Shown here: positions 42,663-51,513 of the stretch, one piece after another
Layout: each line of letters begins with the position of its first letter
Position numbering within the stretch: position 1 is the first letter of the stretch
DNA from: Alphaproteobacteria bacterium
Lineage (GTDB): Bacteria > Myxococcota_A > UBA796 > GCA-2862545
Length of the DNA stretch: 64,000 nucleotides
NCBI GenBank assembly: GCA_020632925.1
Contig: JACKER010000007.1
Coordinates: 930,001-994,000 of the forward strand
Direction of reading: 5' to 3'
Made by a program: the position numbers and the translations under genes
Notes under the pieces: generated by a model
The model's database searches: none
What the model saw: only the letters and a program-made list of their open reading frames with translations
Told to the model about the DNA's origin: nothing

Positions 42663-45600
42663 GGTCCGTCGACCTCGAACGGCCGCAGCCACGGGCACTC
42701 CCGCGTCTCCTGGCACAGGTCGTCCGTGAGATCCGTCCCGACCGTCGAGAGGTACCGCGCCATCTGTTGCACCGCGAACGTGTCCCAGTCGAAGGGGACC
42801 GTGTCGTTCGGCAGGTAGTAGGCGTGCTGCCCGGTCGGGTTCACGTAGAGGATGCGCAGCGCGTCCACGCCGCCGTCCCGCGGCACGGTGATGCGCAACG
42901 GGGTCTCGGACGGGGCTCCGCTGCCGTCCAGGCCCTCGTCGAGATCATCCGGATCGAACAGGATCGCCGAGCCGTTGGCGTTGCGGTACGGCCAGGACTG
43001 CTCGTACCCGTGGACCACGCCGTGATCGATGAGGAACCGGTCGGGCGTGGTGCCGTACCGCTCGTCGATCGTGCGGAAGTCGACGATGCCGGCCGCCCGC
43101 GCGAGCGCGATGCCCGTCGCCTCGGGTACCGACGAGTCGCCGGCCGTGAGGTGCACCAGCACGTGCTTGGGCTCCGCGAAGGGCTCCTGCCACCAGCGGC
43201 GGGCGTACGCGATGGGGTCGCCGGGCTCGATGGCCATGCCCTGCACGGTGACGATGCGCTGCAGGTCGTGGCTGCCGCGACGAAGCCCGAGGCCCCAGGA
43301 CCCCGCGATCAGCGGCGAGCCCACTGGCATGGTGACGCCCTCGTGGAGCACGTCGGTCGCGAAGGTGTCGAACAGGGCCACCCGGTCGCCGCGCGCGTCG
43401 AGCACCTCGAGCTCGAGCCGGTCGCCCAGGCCCTCGTTGTCGGGTGCGGAGTAGATCGCGCCGATCGTGGGGATGTCGGGCATGTCGACGACCGCGCGCT
43501 TCTCGATCGCGTCGGGGGCGTTGGCGCCGATGGGCACCCGGAAGCTGCCGTCGTCCCGGAAGCCGCCGCTCTCCTCGCGCCCGATCGTGAGGTTGCGGAC
43601 GACGACGCTGCCGCCGTGCGGCCAGGACGGGAGGGTTCCGATCGGCAGCTCGCGCTGCTCGTCGACACTGATGACCACCTGGCTCACGGCCACGCTGCCG
43701 TCGGGCTGCGGGCGGCCGATGAGCAAGGGCGAGAGCGCTCGGCCGACCACCGCGTCGCTGACGCCGCCGATGTCGGTGCGCAGCCCCACGTCCAGCAGCC
43801 CGCCGCCCGGGACCGTGGTCACCGCGACCGGCGCCTCGTTCACGGCGATCGAGAGGCTGGTCATGATGCCGCCCTGCGAGACGCCGTCGAGACGGAACTC
43901 GGTGTCCGGTCCGCCGATGTCGGCCTTCCCGTCGCCGTCCCAGTCGCAGCTCGTGACCATCGCGCCGGTGTGGATCAGGTCGGTCTCGGTGGCCTCCGTC
44001 TTCTCCATCTCGCCCTCGCCGCAGCGGCGGAGCGCCTCCATCAGCTGGGCCGCGTCGACGATGCCCTGGCGCAGCATGTCGCGCGTGTGGAACGGATCGG
44101 CCGTGAGCATGTCGCCCGCGGGGTCGCCGAGACCGTCGTTGTCGAGATCGCGGATGCGGTCGTCGAGGATGTGCCACCACAGCGGGCGGGTGTCCGTGAG
44201 GTAGAGCAGGCCGCCGACCACGTCCTCCTCGGCATCGGACAGCGCGACCCCCTGGCCGGGCGCGTCGATGCCGCACACCACCATGCCCTCGCGGTTCTGC
44301 GCCCAGGCGAAGCCGAACAGCTCCACCCGGGTCGAGCCATAGCCGTGCATGTGGATGGCGATGGGCCAGGGCGGTCCCTTGCCGTTGCTCGCCTTCGGGA
44401 TGGCGCAGGTGAACGTGATGCGGCGGACGCCGGTCTTCACGTGGCCCGTCACCGGGTCGTAGCGGAAGTGCTCGTCGCTGTCGTCCTTGCCGCCGTCGTC
44501 CCCGTCGTAGAGCAGGTCGGGCGAGAGGAAGGCGCCGCCCACCACCACGTCGGTGAACGAGCTGTACGCGTCGCGCATGGTGTCGACCGCGTAGTCCGGG
44601 AACAGGCCGATGTCCGTCAGCGGATCGACCACCATCGAGACCGGCAGCCGCCAGGGGTCGTCCAGATCGGTCGTGTGCAGCTTGGCGGCCTCGGTCACCT
44701 GCGGAGGGATGGCCTCGCGGAGCCACCCCTGCGGCCCGCGCCCGCGCACGCCCTCGGTGAGGTCCCACAGGCCCGTCGTGATGCTGCCCGTGGTGAACGT
44801 CCAGGCGAACGCGATGTCGTCGCGCGAGCGCCCGAGGTCCTCGAGCGCGCCGACCACCGGCTCCAGCGCGTCCGTCTGGCGGGTGTGGTTCACCCAGTCC
44901 CAGGGCGACCGGACCGGCTGTCCGCCTTCGTCCACCAGCGCCGAGGTCAGGACGACCGCGTACCGCGTGCGCTCGCGCAGCGGCGTGACCGGGCGGAGGA
45001 AGAGCGTGTTCGACTGCAGGTCGTAGCTGGTCAGCAGGTCGAGGCGGTGGTCGCCGCCCGGCGGCCAGACGTTCGGGTGGTCGAGGATGCCGTCGTCGTC
45101 GGTGTCCTCGCCCGGGTCCAGCACGCCGTCCCCGTCCAGATCCTCCTCGCCGGTCTCGAACATCAGCGAGGGCTCGTCGCGGCGCGGGTCGTTCGGGAGG
45201 TAGTGGCCGAGCTCGTTGCTGTCGCTCGGGAAGCGCCCGTGGTCGAAGTCGAGGAACACGGGCTGGCCGAACTCGGGGGAGTCCGGGTCCACGTCGATGA
45301 GGTATACCGCGTCGTCGGCGAAGCCGTCCGGGTCGAAGGCGTCGTCGAGCTGGCGGGCGAACAGCTCCCCCACGTCGATGCCGGCGTCGAAGCGCACGGT
45401 GATCGGCGCGAAGATGCCGAAGCCGTCGAGCTCGTTCACGCCGAGCCGCACCTTGCGCTCGAAGTCGAGATCCGTCGTGACGGGGAGGTTGACCCGCAGG
45501 CCCGTGGGCGAGCCCGGATCGGGGCGGGTGGCGAGGTCGTTGGGGAAGGGGAGCTCGGGCAGCGGCTGGGCCTCGAAGTCCACGACGACGGTCGGACCAT

Positions 45601-45679
45601 CGCCTTCCGGGGTCCTCAGCAGACCCTCCGGCGATCCCGCACACCCCCCGACGAGCGCGATCAGCACGACGTGACGCAT
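42659..45679 (-). CDS. Large alpha/beta-hydrolase-fold lipoprotein (1006 aa)
   Basis: ATG 45679 starts a lipoprotein signal with lipobox LVGGC. The N-terminal ~330 residues include a Big-like beta region and a short Ca-binding stretch (DLDGDGVLDPGEDTDDDG). A hydrolase-like core follows: WPIAIHMHGYGSTRVE, VVCGIDAPGQGVA, and the nucleophile elbow GVSQGG, as in serine esterases. The last third has further beta strands and VLVHLTAGDSSVPE, where the acid residue of a triad may lie. It is probably an outer-membrane-linked esterase or depolymerase. It overlaps the porin-like gene, so enzyme and barrel are made together. Confidence 0.8.
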   Translation of the reverse strand: MRHVVLIALVGGCAGSPEGLLRTPEGDGPTVVVDFEAQPLPELPFPNDLATRPDPGSPTGLRVNLPVTTDLDFERKVRLGVNELDGFGIFAPITVRFDAGIDVGELFARQLDDAFDPDGFADDAVYLIDVDPDSPEFGQPVFLDFDHGRFPSDSNELGHYLPNDPRRDEPSLMFETGEEDLDGDGVLDPGEDTDDDGILDHPNVWPPGGDHRLDLLTSYDLQSNTLFLRPVTPLRERTRYAVVLTSALVDEGGQPVRSPWDWVNHTRQTDALEPVVGALEDLGRSRDDIAFAWTFTTGSITTGLWDLTEGVRGRGPQGWLREAIPPQVTEAAKLHTTDLDDPWRLPVSMVVDPLTDIGLFPDYAVDTMRDAYSSFTDVVVGGAFLSPDLLYDGDDGGKDDSDEHFRYDPVTGHVKTGVRRITFTCAIPKASNGKGPPWPIAIHMHGYGSTRVELFGFAWAQNREGMVVCGIDAPGQGVALSDAEEDVVGGLLYLTDTRPLWWHILDDRIRDLDNDGLGDPAGDMLTADPFHTRDMLRQGIVDAAQLMEALRRCGEGEMEKTEATETDLIHTGAMVTSCDWDGDGKADIGGPDTEFRLDGVSQGGIMTSLSIAVNEAPVAVTTVPGGGLLDVGLRTDIGGVSDAVVGRALSPLLIGRPQPDGSVAVSQVVISVDEQRELPIGTLPSWPHGGSVVVRNLTIGREESGGFRDDGSFRVPIGANAPDAIEKRAVVDMPDIPTIGAIYSAPDNEGLGDRLELEVLDARGDRVALFDTFATDVLHEGVTMPVGSPLIAGSWGLGLRRGSHDLQRIVTVQGMAIEPGDPIAYARRWWQEPFAEPKHVLVHLTAGDSSVPEATGIALARAAGIVDFRTIDERYGTTPDRFLIDHGVVHGYEQSWPYRNANGSAILFDPDDLDEGLDGSGAPSETPLRITVPRDGGVDALRILYVNPTGQHAYYLPNDTVPFDWDTFAVQQMARYLSTVGTDLTDDLCQETRECPWLRPFEVDGP

Positions 45680-45793
45680 CGCGGGGCACCCTAGCACGGC
45701 GCCGTCCGCATTCGCGCGTCGGATTCCGCCTGCGCGAGACGTGCCGTCCGAGGTGCCGCACATCGAATCACGTGAGGACAGGGCTCACGACGA

Positions 45794-47047
45794 TCATGCA
45801 GCGATGATGTGCCGTTGCTTCCAGGTCGCGAGATCGGTCGGGTCGTCGGGGTAGCGGGCGTAGTGGCGCTCCGCCAGCCGCATCCGGAGGAGCACCGGGA
45901 GCACGTGGCGGCCGAGCGAGGGCTCGCGTGCCATCCCGAGGAGCGCACGGGCGAGGGCGCGCTTGCGTGGCCGTGCGGGCCGCTGCTCCATCGTGTCCTC
46001 CACCATCCCGGGCGCGATGACGCCGCGCCGCATGAGGCGTGCGAGGACGTCGGCGTCGACGCGCTCGGCGCTGAACCGACGGAAGAGGTCCGAGGCGCAC
46101 AGCAGCCCGCCCAGCCGCCGCTGGACGATCACGTTGTACGCCCAGCCGTCGCCCCCGGCGGCGAGCGTCTCCGCGAGCCACCGCGCCGTGAGGAGCTGCA
46201 TCGCCACGCCGCTCCCGTGCGCCGAGAACACGAGGCCCGCCGCGTCGCCCACGAGCGCACGATCCCCACACCCGATCACGTCCCAGGGCCGCCGAAGGGG
46301 GATGGCCCTGGAGCCGCCGAAGCGCTTGAGGCCGATCCACGGGTGCCGCCGTACGAAGTCCGCGAGCAGGCTCGGGCCGCCGGGGGCCCCGTGGGCAGGG
46401 ACGCTGCCCGTCAACACGCCGACCTGCTCTCCCTCGACCCGCACGTTCACGATGGAGTACCCGCCGGCCACCGAGGTGAAGCAGACGGGCTCCCCCTCGC
46501 GCGCTCCCCAGGTCCGCAGGAAGTTGGCGGCGCCCGCGCGGTCGGCCACCTCGCGCACCTCCTGGGCCGCGGTGCACAGGTCGGTGCGCTCGACCTCGGG
46601 CCGCTCGAGCAGGCGCGGACCGCCGAGCCCCGAGGCCTCGACCCAGACGTCGGCTCGGACCTCGCCCGCATCGGTCTGCGCGACCGCGCCGTCGAAGGAC
46701 AGCACCTTCACGCCCTCGCGCAGGTCCGCGCCGGCCTCCCGCGCTCCCGCCTGCAGGCGCGCCACGAGGTGCCGCATGTCGACCTCGAGCACGCTCGTGC
46801 TGCGGATGCGCGTGGGTCCCCAACCCGCGACCAGGTGGTACGGGCCCTCCGCGGCGCGGAGCTCGGGCGCCTGCGGGACGGGGACCCCAGCGTCCAGGAA
46901 GGCGCGTCGGGGGACGCCGTTCACCCAGCGTGCGCCGGCCTCGTCCAGCGGTCCGCGCTCGAGCCCGACGACCTCCAGACCCCGTCGCGCGCACTGCCAG
47001 GCCACCGCGCTCCCCGCCGTCCCCAACCCGACCACCCCGACGACCAT
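45794..47047 (-). CDS. FAD-dependent oxidoreductase, geranylgeranyl-reductase-like
   Basis: The 417-aa protein opens with a dinucleotide-binding fold (VGLGTAGSAVAWQCARRGLEV then a Glu-ending strand). The later FAD motif is GDRALVGDAAGLVFSAHGSG, as in geranylgeranyl reductases and related monooxygenases. A basic C-terminal helical tail may dock to membrane. Members reduce isoprenoid chains or hydroxylate aromatic compounds; the substrate is unknown. It diverges from the giant FG-GAP gene across a 103-bp gap containing a perfect palindrome. Confidence 0.83.
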   Translation of the reverse strand: MVVGVVGLGTAGSAVAWQCARRGLEVVGLERGPLDEAGARWVNGVPRRAFLDAGVPVPQAPELRAAEGPYHLVAGWGPTRIRSTSVLEVDMRHLVARLQAGAREAGADLREGVKVLSFDGAVAQTDAGEVRADVWVEASGLGGPRLLERPEVERTDLCTAAQEVREVADRAGAANFLRTWGAREGEPVCFTSVAGGYSIVNVRVEGEQVGVLTGSVPAHGAPGGPSLLADFVRRHPWIGLKRFGGSRAIPLRRPWDVIGCGDRALVGDAAGLVFSAHGSGVAMQLLTARWLAETLAAGGDGWAYNVIVQRRLGGLLCASDLFRRFSAERVDADVLARLMRRGVIAPGMVEDTMEQRPARPRKRALARALLGMAREPSLGRHVLPVLLRMRLAERHYARYPDDPTDLATWKQRHIIAA

Positions 47048-47087
47048 GGCCCCCTCCGTGCGGGCGTACGGTAACGCCGTCCGCTGT

Positions 47088-47101
47088 GACCGAATTCGGT
47101 C
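47088..47101. promoter_or_regulatory. Perfect 14-bp palindrome GACCGAATTCGGTC
   Basis: The palindrome lies in the 103-bp gap between the divergent FAD oxidoreductase and giant FG-GAP genes, 40 bp from one start and 49 bp from the other. It is the only A/T-centred symmetric site in the gap and could bind a dimeric regulator of both genes. No regulator gene is adjacent. Confidence 0.4.
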
Positions 47102-47150
47102 TGACGATCGGCGCTCGGGGGGGTAGGGTCCTCGGGACGGGGTTGCGGAC

Positions 47151-50100
47151 ATGGCTTTGCTGACACAGCTGGCACTGATGGCGTACGCGGCGGACGTCGA
47201 TGGCGACGGCTTCGACGACGATCTCGACGTCTGCCCGCTGGTGGCCGATCCGGGGCAGCTCGACACCGACGGGGACGGGACGGGTGACGCCTGCGACGTC
47301 TGCGTGGGGCCTGCGGACGGGCTCACGCGGTACCCGTTCCCGGGCGCGTACCTGATCCAGCAGTACAACCAGGGGTACCAGCCGCTCGTGGTGGAGGACG
47401 TCGACGCGGATGGCGATCCGGACCTGGCCTTCGCGAGCGACGACTGGAACCAGGGCGGGCTCTGGCTGGCACGGGGTCAGGGTGGCACGTTCTCGCCGCT
47501 GATCCGCACGCTGCGTGCGCCCATCGCATCGATCGTCAGCGGTGATCTGGACGGCGACGGCGACGCCGACCTCGTGGTGGTGGAGCGCGACCCGGTGCGC
47601 ATCCTGCTCGTCGAGCTCCAGGCGGGTGCCGTGGCAGGGGTGCACCCGCTGTCCACGCCCGAGCAGCCCGTCCACGTCACCCTGGAGGACCTCGACGGCG
47701 ACGGTGACCTCGATCTGCTCACCTCGAACACGGTCGCGGTGCACGCGCGACCGAACCGCGGAGGCTTCTCGTTCGGGCCGGCGAGCTCCCTGATCGGGCG
47801 CACCACCGACGGCGTTCCCGCGGCGGGTGACCTCGACGGCGATGGTGACGTCGACCTGGTGGTGCGCGGCGACGACGACGTGCTCCGCTGGTACGCCAAC
47901 GACGGCACCGGGCTGTTCGTCGAGCGCTCCGACCTCGGGGTCCGCGGCTCCAGCCCGATCGTCGCGGATCTCGACGGCGACGGTCGCGACGACGTGATCT
48001 GGGACGACGGCGACGTCGTCTGGCGGCGTCAGCTGCCGACGGGCGTCCTCGGTCTCCGGCAGGTGCTGGAGACGCGCGGGTCGCTGGTGGCCCTCGAGGA
48101 CGGAGACGGTGACGGCGACCTCGACCTGTTCCTCGGGGGGACGCGGGGCGAGCTGCTGTGGCGGGAGAACCTCGCGGGTGGGGTGTTCGCTGCCGACGTG
48201 GAGCTCATCGACGCGCCAGTGTTCTCGTACCCGTACGGGGTGCGGGCCGTGGACATCGATCTGGACGGCACGCGCGACCTCGTGGTCGACTGGGACGACG
48301 GGCTCCGGACCTACCGCGGGCTGCCGTGCGCCGCTCAGGACACCGATGGCGACGGCTTGACCGACGCGATCGAGCTGCTCCGGCTGGGGACCGCCGCCAA
48401 CCTCGCGGACACCGATGCCGACGGTCTCGCCGACGCCGCCGAGCTCGCGGTCGGCGCGGACGCCCGTGTCGCGGACACCGACGGGGATGGCCAGCTGGAC
48501 GGCGCCGACGCCTGCCCGGTGGATGCCCCGAACGATCCCGACGGAGACGGGATCTGCCAGAGCGTGGACAACTGCGCCACCGTCGCCAACCCCGGGCAGG
48601 TCGATCTCGACGAGGACGCCGTGGGCGACGCCTGCGACCCGTGCTTCGGGCTGGGGGCCGACACGGACGGGGATCGGTGGTGCGACGACACCGACGTGTG
48701 CGCGCTCGTCGCCGACCCGGGGCAGGCGGACGCCGACGGGGACGGCGCGGGAGACGCGTGCGACGTGTGCCCCGAGTTCGGGGACGGGCTGACGCCACTC
48801 GGCCTCCCCGCCACGCTGCCGACCCCCGCCTCGCCCGACCTGATCCTGCAGGCCGACCTGGACGGGGATGGGGACCTCGACCTCGTGGCGGCCGACCAGT
48901 ACTCCACCACCGTCCAGTCGTGGTGGTTCGAGAACCTGGGCGGTGGCGCGTACGCCGCCTCGCAGCCCACGACGCTCGGGCCCGCCATCGCGCAGATGGC
49001 GGCGGCGGACCTCGACGGCGACGGCGACCTCGATCTGGTCGCGACGCTCGGGGGCACGCAGGACAGCGTGGTCTGGGCGCCCAACCGCGGGGACGGCACC
49101 TTCGATCCGGTGGTGACGCTGGGCGCGGAGGCCGAGCCGACGGGGCTCGTGGTCGAGGACCTCGACGGCGACGGTGACGTCGACCTGGCGGTGGGCGTCG
49201 CCGACGCGGGCGAGATCGCTCGGTACACCAACGACGGGGTGGGCGGGTTCACGCGGTCGATCGTCGCGTCGGGGTTGCTCCGCCCCGTCGAGCTGGTCGC
49301 CGCCGATGTGGACGCCGATGGGGCGCGTGATCTGGTGGTGCGCGGCTACGGTGCCGGCGTCCAGGCGATCAGTTGGCTCCGGCGGACGGGTGCCGTCTTC
49401 GGGGCACCGACCCTCATCAGCTCCGACTGCAGGAACTGCGAAGACCTGACCGCCGGAGACCTCGACGGTGACGGCGACGTCGAGCTCGTGCTCGCCTCGG
49501 AGGTGGGCGTGGGCCTGCTCGAGGGGCTGGGCGGCGGCGCCTTCGCACCCCTGCGGCGGCTGTCGCTGACCTCCGACAACCGCTACCGGGAGGTGGCGCT
49601 GGTGGACCTGGATCTGGACGGCGACGACGACCTCGTCGTAGCCACGAACCAGGCGATCAGGTGGTCGACCAACGAGGGTGGGCTGGTGTTCGGCGACCCC
49701 GCCAGCTCGCCCATGGAGAACCACGACGCCTACGAGCTCGCGGGCATGGACACCGACGGGGACGGCGTGCTCGACGTGGTCGTCGGCGACCGCACCGGCG
49801 TCCGGCCGTACCCGGTCCTGTCGTGTGCTGCGCAGGACACGGACGGCGACGGGCTGACCGACGCCACCGAGCTGCAGGTGTGGGGCAGCGACCCGGTCCT
49901 GGCGGACACCGACGCGGACGGGCTGGACGACGGGGACGAGATCGCCGCCGGCGCCGATCCACTCATCGACGACACCGATGGGGATGGGATCCTGGACGGC
50001 GCCGACACCTGCCCGCTGTCTGTCGAGGGGGATGTCGACGGGGACGGGTTCTGCGGCGATGCCGACAACTGCCCGACCGTGGCCTCCGCAGATCAGAGCG

Positions 50101-51503
50101 ACGCCGATGGCGACGGCGTGGGCGATGTGTGCGACCTGTGTGTGGGGGATGATGCGTCGGGTGACTTCGACGGCGACGGGCTGTGCGACACGAACGACAA
50201 CTGCGCCTTCGTCGCGAACCCCGGCCAGGGCGACGCCGACGGCGACGGCACGGGCAATGTCTGCGACGCGTGTGTGGGTCCGAGCGACGGGGTGGCGTGG
50301 TTCGCGGGCGCGCCCCAGCAGTTCGACTGGTGCCCGGGCTGGGCGGAGATCTGCCTGTGGACGACCTACCGGTCCACCGCGGCCGACCTCGACGGGGACG
50401 GCGATCTCGACCCGATCTACGACTCTGTCGACGGTCCCTCGGGCGTCGCGGGTGCGCTGAGCTGGTACCGGAACAACGGCGGCTCGATCGGGCAGCAGGC
50501 CAGGCTGTTGCTCACCGCGGACGATCTGCGCGATGTCGTGATCGACGACCTCGACGGCGACGGCGATCCGGACGTGGCCGTCGCCTCGGTCACCGAGGGC
50601 CTCGTGTGGGCGCTCAACGACGGCAACGGCGTGTTCGCGGCACCCCGGACGGTCGGGCCCGCGGGCCTGACGACGCTGGTGGCGGCGGATCTCGACGGTG
50701 ACGGCGATCTCGATCTGGCGGTCGGCTCTGCGCTCGAGAACGCGGTCGGCTGGTACCGCAACACCCCCGCGGGCTTCGTCCCGGCGGCGGTGCTGACGTC
50801 GGCGGCGACGGACCCCACCGGGCTGGCGGCGGCCGACGTGGACGACGACGGCGACATCGACCTGATCGGCGTCTCCAGCGGTGACGACGAGATCGCCTGG
50901 TACGAGAACCTCGGCGGCGGGACCTTCGCGCCTCAGCGGATCGTCACCCACCAGGTGACGGAACCCCTCGACGTGTTCGCGGGTGACCTGGACGGTGACG
51001 GCTGGGTGGACCTGGTGACGGGCTCCACGGACGGCACGATCGTGGGGCTCTACGGCGATGGCGCAGGTGGCTTCTCCGCGCCCGTGACGCTGGCCGAGGC
51101 TCAGGGAGGGCCGCTCTACCGCTTCGTCGCCAACGATCCCGACGGTGACGGCGACCTGGACGTGACCGCGGTGTGGGGGTCGTACGTCTGGTGGCTGCCG
51201 AACATCGACGGCCGGCTCGGCGCGCCGCAGCAGGTGGTCGCCGGGGCCACGGCCTGGCCGGCGGACCTCGACGGCGACGGCGACCCGGACCTGATCGCGG
51301 GTGGCGGCTCCGATGCCTACTGGGTCGAAGGCTACGGCACCTGCGCCTCGCGCGACACCGACGCCGACGGGCTCACCAACGGCGAGGAGCTCCTCGTCTT
51401 CGCGTGCGACCCGCTCGATCCGGACACGGACGGTGGTGGCACCGACGACGGCATCGAGGTGCTCGTCACCGGCACCGATCCACGAGACCCTTCCGACGAT
51501 TGA
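47151..51503 (+). CDS. Giant surface protein with three FG-GAP propeller modules and TSP3 repeats, copy 1
   Basis: The 1450-aa protein has a short export signal (LLTQLALMAYA). Three similar ~500-residue modules start near residues 49, 537 and 1039, each opening with a Cys-x-x-Cys segment such as CDVCVGPADGL. Each has about six or seven FG-GAP/VCBS blades with DLDGDGDLDLV Ca-binding loops. Blocks of thrombospondin type 3 repeats (DTDGDGLTDATEL, DADGLADAAEL) link the modules. It ends with TDGGGTDDGIEVLVTGTDP and no sorting tail. Such proteins bind Ca2+ and ligands on the surface. Copy 2 starts 10 bp downstream. Confidence 0.9.
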   Translation: MALLTQLALMAYAADVDGDGFDDDLDVCPLVADPGQLDTDGDGTGDACDVCVGPADGLTRYPFPGAYLIQQYNQGYQPLVVEDVDADGDPDLAFASDDWNQGGLWLARGQGGTFSPLIRTLRAPIASIVSGDLDGDGDADLVVVERDPVRILLVELQAGAVAGVHPLSTPEQPVHVTLEDLDGDGDLDLLTSNTVAVHARPNRGGFSFGPASSLIGRTTDGVPAAGDLDGDGDVDLVVRGDDDVLRWYANDGTGLFVERSDLGVRGSSPIVADLDGDGRDDVIWDDGDVVWRRQLPTGVLGLRQVLETRGSLVALEDGDGDGDLDLFLGGTRGELLWRENLAGGVFAADVELIDAPVFSYPYGVRAVDIDLDGTRDLVVDWDDGLRTYRGLPCAAQDTDGDGLTDAIELLRLGTAANLADTDADGLADAAELAVGADARVADTDGDGQLDGADACPVDAPNDPDGDGICQSVDNCATVANPGQVDLDEDAVGDACDPCFGLGADTDGDRWCDDTDVCALVADPGQADADGDGAGDACDVCPEFGDGLTPLGLPATLPTPASPDLILQADLDGDGDLDLVAADQYSTTVQSWWFENLGGGAYAASQPTTLGPAIAQMAAADLDGDGDLDLVATLGGTQDSVVWAPNRGDGTFDPVVTLGAEAEPTGLVVEDLDGDGDVDLAVGVADAGEIARYTNDGVGGFTRSIVASGLLRPVELVAADVDADGARDLVVRGYGAGVQAISWLRRTGAVFGAPTLISSDCRNCEDLTAGDLDGDGDVELVLASEVGVGLLEGLGGGAFAPLRRLSLTSDNRYREVALVDLDLDGDDDLVVATNQAIRWSTNEGGLVFGDPASSPMENHDAYELAGMDTDGDGVLDVVVGDRTGVRPYPVLSCAAQDTDGDGLTDATELQVWGSDPVLADTDADGLDDGDEIAAGADPLIDDTDGDGILDGADTCPLSVEGDVDGDGFCGDADNCPTVASADQSDADGDGVGDVCDLCVGDDASGDFDGDGLCDTNDNCAFVANPGQGDADGDGTGNVCDACVGPSDGVAWFAGAPQQFDWCPGWAEICLWTTYRSTAADLDGDGDLDPIYDSVDGPSGVAGALSWYRNNGGSIGQQARLLLTADDLRDVVIDDLDGDGDPDVAVASVTEGLVWALNDGNGVFAAPRTVGPAGLTTLVAADLDGDGDLDLAVGSALENAVGWYRNTPAGFVPAAVLTSAATDPTGLAAADVDDDGDIDLIGVSSGDDEIAWYENLGGGTFAPQRIVTHQVTEPLDVFAGDLDGDGWVDLVTGSTDGTIVGLYGDGAGGFSAPVTLAEAQGGPLYRFVANDPDGDGDLDVTAVWGSYVWWLPNIDGRLGAPQQVVAGATAWPADLDGDGDPDLIAGGGSDAYWVEGYGTCASRDTDADGLTNGEELLVFACDPLDPDTDGGGTDDGIEVLVTGTDPRDPSDD

Positions 51504-51513
51504 TGGAGCTTCC

